From Aliivibrio sp. 1S175 (GTDB lineage: Bacteria; Pseudomonadota; Gammaproteobacteria; Enterobacterales; Vibrionaceae), in assembly GCF_001690985.1 (NCBI RefSeq), contig NZ_MAJS01000035.1:255787-319786 (forward strand): a stretch of 64,000 nucleotides of DNA, read 5' to 3'. The notes beneath the pieces were generated by a model. That model made no database searches and was not told the DNA's origin. It saw only the letters and a list, made by a program, of their open reading frames with translations. Of the stretch, positions 53,388-63,251 are shown in pieces. Position numbers and translations under genes: made by a program. Position 1 is the stretch's first letter; the number at the start of each line of letters is the position of its first letter.

Positions 53388-56209
53388 TATTAATTAATAC
53401 CAACAAACTCAGCCTTATACTGATCGCGGTTATCACCTGTGCAGCTCTGTATTTGTCATTGATTGTCACCAAAAGCCATTTAGTCGAGCAATATCAACGC
53501 GCTTATTTATCATTATCTGACAGCATCATTCAATCTAGAGAAAGTCTTTATTATTTTAATCATCAAGACAATAGAGCCTATGACACTTACTCGTCTCAAC
53601 TCGTTAATGCCGATCTAAAAGCCTCCTTTCTCTCTGAACACTTAGAAAACGACCAAAATCAGTGGTTATCAAGTTTACTTATCAATACCGAACAAGCCGC
53701 TACTTATGCAAAAAATACTCAAGTCAGTGTCTCTGCTTTAGTAAACGATCTAGAAACGTTGCTAAGATTAAAAGTCTCATACGAATACTCAACGCTCACA
53801 ACCTTACTATTAGAAAAGAAGCTATTATCTAGCTTAGCCAGACTAGAAGATAAATTGTATGTTTCACAATTCACACTGATGGGTTTAATGGAATCCCCCC
53901 CGAGTAATGAATTAAAAAAACACCCTGATTTTAACAGTTTATCTAATTACATCTCCTTTCGTGAACGTATTAAAATAGAAAGTCAAAACAAAGAAAAAGA
54001 CATCTTTACCAACGACGTAAAAAAAAGGCTCACACAGCAAAATAATTATTGGTTATCTCAATCAGAATCAATAAAAAATCACATGTTCATTACTGTAATA
54101 CTGTTTATCTGCGCGATTGCCGCTTATTTCTACCTTCAATTACGAGAACGCTTACAACAAACCTTAATTATAAAAAGAGAACTCGTAAGCTCAGAAAAAG
54201 AAAAATCAAAGCTCGCCCTTGTTGCCGAACACGCGCACGATGCCATTCTTATCACCGATAAAAATGGCATACTTACTTGGGCAAACCAAAGTTTTTCTAC
54301 ACTCTCAGGATTCCCACTCAATGAAGTGATAGGAAAAAAACCGGGTGAACTATTACAAGGTAAAAACACATCAAAAGACGACGTTGCACGCATCTCTTCC
54401 GCCATCAAAGAAGGGATATCGATTGAATCAGAATTAATCAATTATCATAAAGACGGATCTGAATACTGGATAGATATGTCCATTACCCCAACCTTCAATT
54501 CGGATGGTTCAGTAGAGCAGTTCATCGCCGTAGAAAGAGACATCACCAAACGTAAAGCCCTTGAAATTGATTTATTCAATGCAGCAGAACAAGCGGAAGT
54601 TTCCAATAAAGCCAAATCAACCTTCTTAGCAACCATGAGCCATGAATTAAGAACGCCACTTAACGGTATTTTAGGCATGGCACAGATCATCGAAAGTAAT
54701 ATAAAAGATCCCGAACAACACACACAGATTAACGTTCTACTCGAATCAGGAGATCACCTACTTTCTTTACTTAATGACATTCTTGATTTTTCTAAAATTG
54801 AACAAAATAAGCTTGAGCTAAATTATGAAGAGTTTTACTTCAAAGAGGTAATAAGCCCTATCACGCATACTTACTTTTCAATTTGCGAAGATAAAGGCCT
54901 TAATCTGATTATAAAAAATGATATCAATCCTAACGCCATATTTAATGGGGATAAGCCGAGGATCCGACAAATAATTTTTAATCTAATTAGTAATGCTGTG
55001 AAGTTTACTCATAAAGGAAGCATTACGTTATTATTCAAGCCTACTTACAAAGCCAATAATGAAAGTGGACTCATTCTTCAAATCAAAGATAGTGGGATTG
55101 GTATTCGTCAGGAACGTTTAGAGAAAATCTTCGACCCTTTCATTCAAGCTGAGTCGTCCACAACAAGACAATATGGTGGCACTGGATTAGGTTTAGCCAT
55201 TGTTAAACAGCTAATTAATGTGATGCAAGGTGATATTTCGGTTCACAGTGTCAAAGGTGAAGGCACTGAATTCACCATTGTGATCCCTATTAAAAGCCGT
55301 ATACAGCTGCCAGAAAAACCAAGTACTGAACATTTACCAATAGTGGATATAGAAGAAGATGACGCGCCTAAAAATCTATCTATTTTGATAGCAGAAGATA
55401 ATAAGGTAAATGCGTTAGTCGCTAAAATGTTCTGTCAACGTTTAGGTCACCAAGTGACCATAGCCGAGAATGGGCAAATCGCTCTCGATATATTACAAGA
55501 AAGTGCATTTGATTTGATTATTATGGATAATCATATGCCAGTAATGGATGGCATTAGTGCAACCACAATTATCCGAAATGAACGAAAACTTTCAACCGTC
55601 ATTTTTGCCTGTACCGCAGATGTGTTCCAAGAAGCTCATGATAATTTTATTGCAGCGGGTGCCAATTATGTACTAACAAAACCACTTCAAGAACAAAGTT
55701 TTCTTGATGCTATTAATCATTATAAAACCAGCATTGAGCGCAATCAGACAAAGAATAAAACGGCCATAGAACAAAAAACAAATGTGATTGAATTAAAAAG
55801 GCATTCTAAAGAAAAAATTACATTAGCACTTACCGAAGCTGAATTAACTTTAGTTCCTTTAATTGCTATTTGTGGTGATGATGTTGATATATTAAATGAC
55901 TTTTTAACCTCATTTATTAATACCTCTGAAGACTGCATTACTTCTTTAATTACCGCTTACGATAAAAAGGAAATTGATAATATTCGCCTGCATTCACATT
56001 CAGTAAAAGGAATGGCGAGTAATTTTGACGCCCATCGTCTTGTAGAGAGTGCTACCAACATTGAAAAACAGGCTAAAAATAACACCATGCCAAATTTAGA
56101 CGATATACAACAATTAATTAATTTATTAGAAGTAAATATTCAACAAGCCACTCGATTAATAAAAAACAATTCTGATATAAATCAAGGTGATGCTAGCATT
56201 AACTCTTAA
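53384..56209 (+). CDS. Hybrid sensor histidine kinase (PAS-HisKA-HATPase-REC-HPt)
   Basis: A 941-residue phosphorelay kinase. Membrane helices at about 9-28 and 228-247 enclose a roughly 200-residue helical periplasmic domain that I do not recognise. A PAS domain follows (about 275-390, DAILITDKNGILTWANQSFSTLSGF). Then come HisKA with the His in MSHELRTPLNG (about 418), HATPase (N-box near 530, GIGIRQERLEKIFDPF, GGTGLGLAIV), a receiver with Asp in IIMDNHMPVMDG (about 713), and an HPt domain with His in LHSHSVKGM (about 870). All phosphorelay residues are intact. There is no response regulator next to it, so the output is encoded elsewhere. It is translationally coupled to the membrane peroxidase upstream, with AGAGGAG as ribosome site. 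Confidence 0.9.
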   Translation: MILINTNKLSLILIAVITCAALYLSLIVTKSHLVEQYQRAYLSLSDSIIQSRESLYYFNHQDNRAYDTYSSQLVNADLKASFLSEHLENDQNQWLSSLLINTEQAATYAKNTQVSVSALVNDLETLLRLKVSYEYSTLTTLLLEKKLLSSLARLEDKLYVSQFTLMGLMESPPSNELKKHPDFNSLSNYISFRERIKIESQNKEKDIFTNDVKKRLTQQNNYWLSQSESIKNHMFITVILFICAIAAYFYLQLRERLQQTLIIKRELVSSEKEKSKLALVAEHAHDAILITDKNGILTWANQSFSTLSGFPLNEVIGKKPGELLQGKNTSKDDVARISSAIKEGISIESELINYHKDGSEYWIDMSITPTFNSDGSVEQFIAVERDITKRKALEIDLFNAAEQAEVSNKAKSTFLATMSHELRTPLNGILGMAQIIESNIKDPEQHTQINVLLESGDHLLSLLNDILDFSKIEQNKLELNYEEFYFKEVISPITHTYFSICEDKGLNLIIKNDINPNAIFNGDKPRIRQIIFNLISNAVKFTHKGSITLLFKPTYKANNESGLILQIKDSGIGIRQERLEKIFDPFIQAESSTTRQYGGTGLGLAIVKQLINVMQGDISVHSVKGEGTEFTIVIPIKSRIQLPEKPSTEHLPIVDIEEDDAPKNLSILIAEDNKVNALVAKMFCQRLGHQVTIAENGQIALDILQESAFDLIIMDNHMPVMDGISATTIIRNERKLSTVIFACTADVFQEAHDNFIAAGANYVLTKPLQEQSFLDAINHYKTSIERNQTKNKTAIEQKTNVIELKRHSKEKITLALTEAELTLVPLIAICGDDVDILNDFLTSFINTSEDCITSLITAYDKKEIDNIRLHSHSVKGMASNFDAHRLVESATNIEKQAKNNTMPNLDDIQQLINLLEVNIQQATRLIKNNSDINQGDASINS

Positions 56210-56334
56210 TTTAAATGAAACTAGATATCATCAATAGTTATACTTTGTAAGGGTTTATTGTTTCTTATGAAGCATGATTAAGATTCAGGCATTCTAATTA
56301 ATTATCTATACATTTTTTGCGGACAGTAAAGATA

Positions 56335-56367
56335 AAAAATAAGCCTCATTCCGAGGCTTATTTTTTA
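56335..56367. terminator. Bidirectional terminator
   Basis: AAATAAGCCTC-ATTCC-GAGGCTTATTT flanked by A/T runs, between the hybrid kinase and the convergent hydrolase gene. Confidence 0.88.
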
Positions 56368-56386
56368 ATCGTATATTGACTTAATG

Positions 56387-57469
56387 TTAAGGCGTGATCT
56401 CTTCAACATGGAACTTGCCTGCATCTAATGGGCGCTTTTCTTCTGTTTTACCACTAAAAGTAAGCTTGTTTAGATCCACTTTTTTAATTGTACTGTCATA
56501 CATCGTTTTATAGAAAAACAATCCGTTAGTCTGATCAACAACTGAAGTCCACTGAGTTGCACTAGGTAGATTAGGAATATGCGCTTTGCTATTAAACTCA
56601 CTGCCAATAGGAATATCGAAATTATTTAAGATATGAAAGGCTTGAGAAACGGCATCATTACTCTCTTTTATTGTTGGAGCTGCGTTCACATAAAAAGCCG
56701 CACGCACGAATCGAGAAGGTGGCGTAATATCACCCGGCAACCCTAAGAAACCAGAACCGACACCGAATGAGAAAGCATCAACATCATTAATCTTCTGCCC
56801 TTGGCTAACACCTGGCGTTAGATGAATGTAATTGTTCAAGTTTGTCACCTGCCATTGGTAATCAGGGGCATTGGTTAGTACTTTCGCTGTGTTTTTATGG
56901 ATACTAATTTCACCGTTATTCATAATTTCAATAACAATGTTATTTCCCTCTTTATCTGCAACGCGCCAGTGTGCCGTTGGCGATGGGACACCTTTTGCAT
57001 CAATATAAACAGGAATAATTTTGATTTGATTTAGCGCTTGCTCTACTTCAGCAACCGTCTTAAATTTCGATAACATCCAACGATTAAAATCCATATCCGT
57101 AATGGTTGTTTTTGTGTCTTTAGGATCGTATGTTTCTAATGAACCGTAGTTTTTAAAATAGAATAAACCCGCGGTTAATCCTTCCTCATTAACCCCATCA
57201 GCAATAAAACGATCATCACTGACGGAAATACCAACAAAACCATATTTAGACTTCCATTCAAGCCCTTTCTTTTGATCTGGCATGGTCGATATATATGTAT
57301 ATTCACGAGGAGACACAATCAATTTACTGTTGAGGTCATTTTGGCCCCATTCGATCGTTCGTGCTTGAATATAATCATGATTTGTTGTTGAAAGAGAAAT
57401 ACCAGTACAGGCACTAGCAGAATAGGCTACGCAAGATGCAATAAGCATTGAGAGGAATTTAATTTTCAT
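56387..57469 (-). CDS. Linear amide C-N hydrolase (choloylglycine hydrolase/penicillin V acylase family)
   Basis: A 360-residue Ntn hydrolase. The signal peptide ends YSASA and the next residue is Cys21, so signal cleavage directly exposes the N-terminal nucleophile cysteine (CTGISL), as in the periplasmic Gram-negative members. Other family residues are RTIEWG, DGVNEEGLTAGLFYF (Asn/Gly region), the NAPDYQWQ segment and a conserved Arg in SRFVRAAFY. Related enzymes cleave penicillin V, bile-salt amides or, in Gram-negatives, long-chain N-acyl homoserine lactones. The true substrate cannot be told from sequence. It is a single gene with a terminator on its 3' side. Confidence 0.85.
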   Translation of the reverse strand: MKIKFLSMLIASCVAYSASACTGISLSTTNHDYIQARTIEWGQNDLNSKLIVSPREYTYISTMPDQKKGLEWKSKYGFVGISVSDDRFIADGVNEEGLTAGLFYFKNYGSLETYDPKDTKTTITDMDFNRWMLSKFKTVAEVEQALNQIKIIPVYIDAKGVPSPTAHWRVADKEGNNIVIEIMNNGEISIHKNTAKVLTNAPDYQWQVTNLNNYIHLTPGVSQGQKINDVDAFSFGVGSGFLGLPGDITPPSRFVRAAFYVNAAPTIKESNDAVSQAFHILNNFDIPIGSEFNSKAHIPNLPSATQWTSVVDQTNGLFFYKTMYDSTIKKVDLNKLTFSGKTEEKRPLDAGKFHVEEITP

Positions 57470-57556
57470 TTTACTATCTCATTTTAATGACATTCAGATA
57501 GTACTCTTATCGATAATAATGCCAAGAATAATCTTGGTTCATTCGTAATTCAGATA

Positions 57557-57591
57557 ATAAAAAATGCACCTAATTAGAATTAGATGCATTT
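57557..57591 (-). terminator. Rho-independent terminator of glpD
   Basis: On the minus strand AAATGCATCTAATT-CT-AATTAGGTGCATTT followed by TTTATTA, about 40 bp after the glpD stop. Confidence 0.8.
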
Positions 57592-57628
57592 CATTTATTG
57601 AATTATCTGAGTGCTTTTTATCTCTTAT

Positions 57629-59176
57629 TTAACTCACTTGTTCTAATGTAACTTCAACCTTTGATGCTATTGAACTATTCATATAATCAGCTACTTTTGC
57701 TTGTTCTTCTTTGCTTAGATACAGACCAAGTTTAGTTCTTCTCCACAATACGTCTTCTGCTTTTTGTGAGAACTCATGGTGCATTAAATAATCGATTTCA
57801 GCTTGATATACGCCTTCGCCGAACACTTGCCCCATATCGGCTTCACAAGTAATGTTCTCTAATAATGTCCAAACCAAAGTACCAAATTGATTCACATAAC
57901 GTGTTGCTGTTTTCTCTGCTAGCCAAATATGTTTACTGCAAATGTTATTCACTAATTGTGTACGTGGGTAATCAAAATCACCACCTGGTAATGCAACATT
58001 TTTGGTCCACGGAGTCCCTATCTTCATAAAGTATGGGCTTAACATCTTCATTGCCGTTTCTGCTAGTTTTCGGTACGTCGTTAGCTTCCCACCAAAAATA
58101 GACAATAACGGTGCTTGGTCTAATTCTTGTTCTAACTCTAAGGTGTAATCACGAGTGATTGCTTGTGGTGAATCAGATTCGTCATCACATAATGGACGCA
58201 CGCCACTGTAAGTCCACACAACATCATCACGTTGAATTTGATCAACAAAATGCTGATTCACAACATCAATTAAGTAATTTACTTCATCTTCAGATATTGC
58301 AACTTTTCTTGGGTCACCTTTATACTCAACATCGGTTGTGCCAATGATAGAAAAGTCTTCCATGTAAGGAATAACAAAGACGATGCGATTGTCTTTATTT
58401 TGTAGAATGTACGCTTGCTCTTCGTTATGAATTTTTGGCACGACAATATGAGAGCCTTTAACTAAGCGAATATTCCGTGGAGACTCGTCTTCTAAACTGT
58501 CATCAAAAAATTGTTTTACCCACGGGCCAGCGGCATTAACTAACGCTTTAGTTTTACGTTCAAAGCGTGTGTTCGTTTGCTCATCAAACATAGTGACATG
58601 CCAAATGTTATTAACACGTATTGCTTTTTCAACTCGACAATAGTTTTTTACTTCCGCACCATTCTTCTCAGCTGCCATTGCATTTAAAATGACTAACCGA
58701 GCATCATCCACCCAACAATCTGAATATTCAAAGCCTTTGGTCATTTCAGGTTTTAATAAACCCGATGCAGCTAAATTAACAGAGTGACTTGCTGGAAGCG
58801 TAGTTCGTTTGCCTAAATTATCGTAAAGGAAAAGACCAGCTCGGATCATCCATGCTGGACGTAAAAATGGACGATGAGGCAAGCGAAAACGCATTGGTTT
58901 TGCAATATGAGGGGCTTTAGCTAATAGGACTTCACGCTCAGCTAATGATTCTGATACTAAACGAAACTCGTAATGCTCTAAATAACGCAACCCACCATGA
59001 ATTAATTTCGAACTTGCAGATGAAGTGGCAGAAGCAAAATCAGCGGCTTCATATAGGCCAACAGTTAAGCCTCGTCCAGCAGCATCAGCGGCAACTCCAG
59101 CGCCATTAATACCACCACCAACTACGATTAAATCTAAAACAGCGCAGTCTGTGTGTGTTTGGTTTCCATTATTCAT
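57629..59176 (-). CDS. glpD: Aerobic glycerol-3-phosphate dehydrogenase GlpD
   Basis: FAD-dependent inner-membrane enzyme oxidising glycerol-3-phosphate to dihydroxyacetone phosphate with ubiquinone as acceptor. FAD-binding LIVVGGGINGAGVAADAAGRG is at residues 16-36, then ATSSASSKLIHGGLRYLEHYEF; the GTTDVEY and YSGVRPL motifs and FGGKLTTYRKLAE are diagnostic. The C-terminal part is the helical cap typical of GlpD, without the BFD cluster domain of GlpA. Length 515 against 501. Its upstream region holds at least three GlpR-like half-sites. It is transcribed alone, with glpR as the next gene upstream and a terminator between. Confidence 0.96.
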   Translation of the reverse strand: MNNGNQTHTDCAVLDLIVVGGGINGAGVAADAAGRGLTVGLYEAADFASATSSASSKLIHGGLRYLEHYEFRLVSESLAEREVLLAKAPHIAKPMRFRLPHRPFLRPAWMIRAGLFLYDNLGKRTTLPASHSVNLAASGLLKPEMTKGFEYSDCWVDDARLVILNAMAAEKNGAEVKNYCRVEKAIRVNNIWHVTMFDEQTNTRFERKTKALVNAAGPWVKQFFDDSLEDESPRNIRLVKGSHIVVPKIHNEEQAYILQNKDNRIVFVIPYMEDFSIIGTTDVEYKGDPRKVAISEDEVNYLIDVVNQHFVDQIQRDDVVWTYSGVRPLCDDESDSPQAITRDYTLELEQELDQAPLLSIFGGKLTTYRKLAETAMKMLSPYFMKIGTPWTKNVALPGGDFDYPRTQLVNNICSKHIWLAEKTATRYVNQFGTLVWTLLENITCEADMGQVFGEGVYQAEIDYLMHHEFSQKAEDVLWRRTKLGLYLSKEEQAKVADYMNSSIASKVEVTLEQVS

Positions 59177-59206
59177 AGTAGTGACCTCAAAGACTCATAA
59201 TGAGCG

Positions 59207-59284
59207 AACGAACATTAGTTGATGGGAATTAACGATAACTTAACTTTCGTTTTGAGTCACTTTATATTTTCGATTACGAACATT
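59207..59284 (-). promoter_or_regulatory. GlpR-like operators upstream of glpD
   Basis: Matches to the E. coli GlpR half-site WATKYTCGWT: AATGTTCGTT (minus strand, 59207-59216, 10/10), AACTTTCGTT (plus strand, 59242-59251, 9/10) and AATGTTCGTA (minus strand, 59275-59284, 9/10). A CRP-like TGTGA-N6-TACAA (59288-59303, 8/10) follows. The clustering, with equivalents before glpA and glpF, supports GlpR control. Confidence 0.6.
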
Positions 59285-59302
59285 TAGTGTGATGGAGATA
59301 CA

Positions 59303-59339
59303 AAAAATCCCTGATCTCAATCAAGAACAGGGATTTTTT
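59303..59339. terminator. Terminator after glpR
   Basis: AAAAATCCCTG-N14-CAGGGATTTTT, with T-runs on both strands, 19 bp after the glpR stop. Confidence 0.8.
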
Positions 59340-59357
59340 ATTTATTAGAAATGAGGC

Positions 59358-60125
59358 TTACTTAGAAATTACTTCATAAGGAATTTCATTATCTTTTAGA
59401 ATCGCAACGATCTCTTCTGGTGGTTCTTGATCTGTGATTATCATCTGTAATTCAGTGATACTACCTAAATTAACCATCGCATTACGACCAAATTTCGTAT
59501 GGTCAACCGCAAGGTATACGCTGCGGCTATTTTCAATAATGGCTTTTTTCACTCGAACTTCATGATAATCGAAATCTAATAGCGACCCATCATAATCAAT
59601 ACCACTGATCCCCAATATGCCAAAATCTAAACGGAACTGTTTGATAAAATCTAACGTTGCTTCACCTACAATTCCACCATCGCGATTTCTGACTTCGCCA
59701 CCGGCAAGAATAACTTTAAAATCAGGGTTAGCCATTAAGATCATCGCTACGTTAATGTTGTTCGTTACGACTCGTAAATCTTTATGATTTTTAACCAATG
59801 CTTTAGCTACTGATTCTGGTGTTGTACCGATATCAATAAATAACGTAGCGCCATCTGGTATATGTTTCGCTAACGCTTCTGCAATCGTGTCTTTCTCGTT
59901 TAACTGCATCACTTTACGTGTTGTGTATGCGGTGTTTACCGAGCTTAATGGAATGGTCGCTCCACCATGATGACGGCGAATTTTATTCTCATCTGCCAAT
60001 TCATTTAAATCACGACGAATGGTTTGTGGGCTGACTTTGAATTGCTCCACTAAATCTTCAGTACTAACATATCCATGTTGTTGCACCAGGTTTACGATTT
60101 CTTGGTGTCTTGATAATTGCTTCAC
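59358..60125 (-). CDS. glpR: Glycerol-3-phosphate regulon repressor GlpR (DeoR family)
   Basis: A 255-residue DeoR-type repressor induced by glycerol-3-phosphate. An N-terminal winged helix (about residues 5-57, RHQEIVNLVQQHGYVSTEDLVEQFKVSPQTIRRDLNEL..ENKIRRHHGGA) is the DeoR signature. The sugar-phosphate-binding C-terminal domain (about 75-235) has LFIDIGTTPESVAKAL and AGGEVRNRDGGIVGEAT. Length is close to E. coli GlpR (252). It sits between glpD and glpK in the glp cluster. A GlpR-like half-site (8/10, ATTGTTCGTA near 60141) before the gene hints at autoregulation, weakly. Confidence 0.95.
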   Translation of the reverse strand: MKQLSRHQEIVNLVQQHGYVSTEDLVEQFKVSPQTIRRDLNELADENKIRRHHGGATIPLSSVNTAYTTRKVMQLNEKDTIAEALAKHIPDGATLFIDIGTTPESVAKALVKNHKDLRVVTNNINVAMILMANPDFKVILAGGEVRNRDGGIVGEATLDFIKQFRLDFGILGISGIDYDGSLLDFDYHEVRVKKAIIENSRSVYLAVDHTKFGRNAMVNLGSITELQMIITDQEPPEEIVAILKDNEIPYEVISK

Positions 60126-60256
60126 GAATTACTCTCCTAATTACGAACAATCAACGACTTATTCTTTTTATCTAAAATCAGTGTACAAAGAAGCCATAAA
60201 AATTGGAAATAATTGCAGTGAATATGCGTGATGTATATCAAATAAAGTTCGGAAAA

Positions 60257-60288
60257 GAAAAAGGAGCGCAATAAATGCACTCCTTTTG
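60257..60288 (-). terminator. Rho-independent terminator of glpFK
   Basis: AAAAGGAGTGCATTTATTGCGCTCCTTTTTC-type hairpin on the minus strand (one mismatch), about 30 bp after the glpK stop. Confidence 0.75.
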
Positions 60289-60316
60289 TTTTTTTAATCA
60301 TCAAATTAGAGTGATT

Positions 60317-61831
60317 TTACTCTTCGTCATGCATCTCTGCCCATGATTGAGCACATTTAACTGCTCGTTTCCAACCACGGTAACGTTGATTACGTTTTTC
60401 TTCATCATGATGAGGTTCAAACGAACGGTCTATCACAGCTTTGCCCGCTAATTCATCTAAGCTACCCCAGAATCCAACCGCTAAACCAGCAAGATAAGCG
60501 GCACCTAAAGCAGTAACTTCAGTGACTTGTGGACGATGAACGGCCACATCTAATACATCTGATTGGAACTGCATTAAGAAATTATTGGCTACCGCACCAC
60601 CATCAACACGAAGTGCCGATAACTTGATACCTGAATCCGCTTGCATTGCATCAATCACATCACGAGTTTGGTAAGCAATACTTTCTAACGTTGCACGAAT
60701 AATATGGTTAGAACCACAACCACGCGTTAAGCCAACAATCGTACCACGTGCATATGCGTCCCAATATGGAGCACCAAGCCCCGTAAAGGCAGGAACCACA
60801 TAAACACCGTTTGATGAATCCACTTTAGTTGCAAAGTATTCTGAATCTTTTGCATCGGCCAGTAATTTCATTTCATCACGTAGCCATTGAATTGATGCAC
60901 CACCCATAAATACCGCACCTTCCAGTGCGTAAGAGGCTTCACCACGAGGACCACATGCTAGCGTTGTTAATAGACCATTGCGAGACGTTACTTTCTCTTT
61001 GCCCGTGTTCATTAGCAAGAAACAACCCGTGCCGTACGTATTCTTAGCTTGACCTTGTTCTACACACATTTGGCCGTAAAGTGCCGCTTGCTGATCCCCT
61101 GCAATACCTGCAATTGGAATACGTGTTCCGCCTTTACCACCAATGTTTGTTTCGCCATACACTTCTGATGACGATTTCACTTGAGGCATCATTGAAAGAG
61201 GAATATCCAGTTCTTTCAGCAGCTTTTCATCCCACTGTAATGTATTGATATTGAAGACCATAGTACGAGAAGCATTGGTGTAATCAGTGACATGAACACG
61301 CCCTTGTGTCATCTTCCACACAAGCCAAGTATCAACAGTACCAAACAACAATTTACCTGCTTCAGCGTCTTCACGAGCGCCTTCTACATTATCAAGAATC
61401 CACTTGATTTTTGTACCAGAAAAGTATGGGTCAACAACCAAACCCGTATTTTCACGAATATACTCTTCTAGACCTGCATCTTTTAGTTTTTCACACGTGT
61501 CCGCAGTACGACGGCACTGCCAAACAATGGCGTTGTAAACTGGTTTTCCCGTTTCTTTGTTCCAAACAATCGTCGTTTCACGTTGGTTAGTAATACCAAT
61601 TGCAGCAATTTGATCACTGCGAATACCCGCTTTCGCTAAGGTTTCAACTAACGTCGAACTTTGTGTTGCATAGATTTCGAGTGGATCATGCTCAACCCAT
61701 CCTGCTTGAGGATAAATCTGAGTAAATTCACGCTGAGAAACACTGACAATATTCGCATCGTGGTCAAGAATGACGGCACGAGAGCTAGTAGTTCCTTGGT
61801 CAAGTGCAACAATGTATTTTTGCTCAGTCAT
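60317..61831 (-). CDS. glpK: Glycerol kinase
   Basis: Cytoplasmic FGGY-family kinase that phosphorylates glycerol to glycerol-3-phosphate and traps it in the cell. N-terminal [16 protein letters not shown] (phosphate-binding), [15 protein letters not shown] and the catalytic Asp in the [12 protein letters not shown] motif are visible. The FGGY C-terminal domain contains the ATP-binding [18 protein letters not shown] stretch. Length 504 against 502. It follows glpF by 77 bp on the same strand with no terminator between, so glpFK is one operon as in E. coli. The 3' hairpin separates it from glpR. Confidence 0.97.
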   Translation of the reverse strand: MTEQKYIVALDQGTTSSRAVILDHDANIVSVSQREFTQIYPQAGWVEHDPLEIYATQSSTLVETLAKAGIRSDQIAAIGITNQRETTIVWNKETGKPVYNAIVWQCRRTADTCEKLKDAGLEEYIRENTGLVVDPYFSGTKIKWILDNVEGAREDAEAGKLLFGTVDTWLVWKMTQGRVHVTDYTNASRTMVFNINTLQWDEKLLKELDIPLSMMPQVKSSSEVYGETNIGGKGGTRIPIAGIAGDQQAALYGQMCVEQGQAKNTYGTGCFLLMNTGKEKVTSRNGLLTTLACGPRGEASYALEGAVFMGGASIQWLRDEMKLLADAKDSEYFATKVDSSNGVYVVPAFTGLGAPYWDAYARGTIVGLTRGCGSNHIIRATLESIAYQTRDVIDAMQADSGIKLSALRVDGGAVANNFLMQFQSDVLDVAVHRPQVTEVTALGAAYLAGLAVGFWGSLDELAGKAVIDRSFEPHHDEEKRNQRYRGWKRAVKCAQSWAEMHDEE

Positions 61832-61908
61832 GATGGAATCCTTTTATGTATAAGTTTATAATGTATTAACTCGTAGGGTTATATTTGTTAGTTTTTTTAT
61901 TTTTTATA

Positions 61909-62763
61909 TTAAGCTTCAGCTGCTTTAGCGTCTTCCTCTGAATCACATTGATTCGGAATGGTACAACCTTGACCCGCTGTTGGTAGATAAGCGCCAATCA
62001 TTTTTGGGTAAGCCCAACCACCGAAACATGCACCTGCAATTGGCGCTAAGATTGGAACGATAAAGTAAGGAATTTCTTTTGCACCTGTTAATGCGTAATC
62101 CCAACCCGCTAAGTAAGCAAATAGTTTTGGACCAAAGTCACGCGCAGGGTTCATTGCAAAACCGGTTAGAGGACCAAGAGAACCACCAATAACCGCAATT
62201 AGCAAACCAATAAGAAGTGGATTCATAGGGCCGCGAGAAGCGCCATTATGTTCATCACCTAAAGCAAGAATTCCGAACATAAGAACCGCAGTAATAACAA
62301 ATTCAACAGAAAATGCGCCTAGTATCGATAAAGAAGGATGGGGATAAGTTGAAAAGATACCAGCCGTTGATAATGCAGCTTCACTGCTTCTTAAAAAACC
62401 GTTCGCAATTTCATAATCAGCAAATAAATTACTGTATAACGCGTAAACTAACGCAGCAGAACAAAAAGCACCAAGTACTTGAGCAATGATGTAAGGAATT
62501 ATTTTTGCTTTATCAAACCCATGAAAGGCAGCTAATGCAATGGTAACCGCTGGATTAAGATGTGCACCAGAGACACCCGCAGTACAATAAATGGCTATGG
62601 CAACGCCTATACCCCATATGATACTAACTTCCCACTGGCCAAATTCAGCACCAGTTAACACTAAGGCGGCGACACAGCCGACACCAAAAAAGATTAATAA
62701 ACCGGCACCGATAAATTCAGCGATGCATTGTCCAAGTAATGTATGTTGTTTATTATTCGCCAT
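61909..62763 (-). CDS. glpF: Glycerol uptake facilitator (aquaglyceroporin)
   Basis: Inner-membrane channel of the MIP family, 284 residues, six transmembrane helices and two half-helices carrying the NPA boxes HLNPAVTIAL (about residue 70) and AMNPARDFGPK (about 205). The Asp after the second NPAR and GFAMNPARDFGP mark the glycerol-facilitator subgroup. It lets glycerol equilibrate into the cytoplasm for GlpK. First gene of glpFK. The upstream region has tandem GlpR-like half-sites. Confidence 0.97.
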   Translation of the reverse strand: MANNKQHTLLGQCIAEFIGAGLLIFFGVGCVAALVLTGAEFGQWEVSIIWGIGVAIAIYCTAGVSGAHLNPAVTIALAAFHGFDKAKIIPYIIAQVLGAFCSAALVYALYSNLFADYEIANGFLRSSEAALSTAGIFSTYPHPSLSILGAFSVEFVITAVLMFGILALGDEHNGASRGPMNPLLIGLLIAVIGGSLGPLTGFAMNPARDFGPKLFAYLAGWDYALTGAKEIPYFIVPILAPIAGACFGGWAYPKMIGAYLPTAGQGCTIPNQCDSEEDAKAAEA

Positions 62764-63251
62764 GATTCATTCCTTTGTTTCGTTATGTACTCATTTCATC
62801 CAACGTATATAAACGCTCTATATACTTAAGATAAACGGCCAAATTATTATTAAAGTAGGTACAGCATTCACGTTAAGCAACGAGAAATGTACTCCTTTTA
62901 TTAATAATTTAAACTCCAGTAAATTCGAAACGAGCGTTCGAGCACAAAAAATGCGTGTTAGAATAACAAAAAGAAGATCTAGGGCATAAAACAACCAAAC
63001 GAACAGGTTAGACCAGATTGAGTGCTTTTTTTATTTGCTGGTATGATATACAAAAAAGTAAGCCTAAATAGGTATAAATGCTAGTTAAGCCAAGCTCTAA
63101 GCGCTTAAGTATGAATTTCTATTTAGCAACCAATTGTTAATAATCAGTTAGATTATGATCTGCTTTATCTTTTACAAAAAATACTCGATTTAAAACATGA
63201 CGGATTAAAACGAGCATTTTTTACATAAAATTCAACCTTGTTTAATCGCAA
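62764..63251. promoter_or_regulatory. Long glpF upstream region with GlpR-like half-sites
   Basis: About 490 bp. GlpR half-site matches on the minus strand: ATTTCTCGTT (62879-62888, 9/10), AACGCTCGTT (62929-62938, 9/10) and TGTGCTCGAA close to it (8/10). The rest is AT-rich with no supported ORF or RNA gene; the stretch nearest 63251 is downstream of the small membrane protein gene on the minus strand. Confidence 0.5.
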
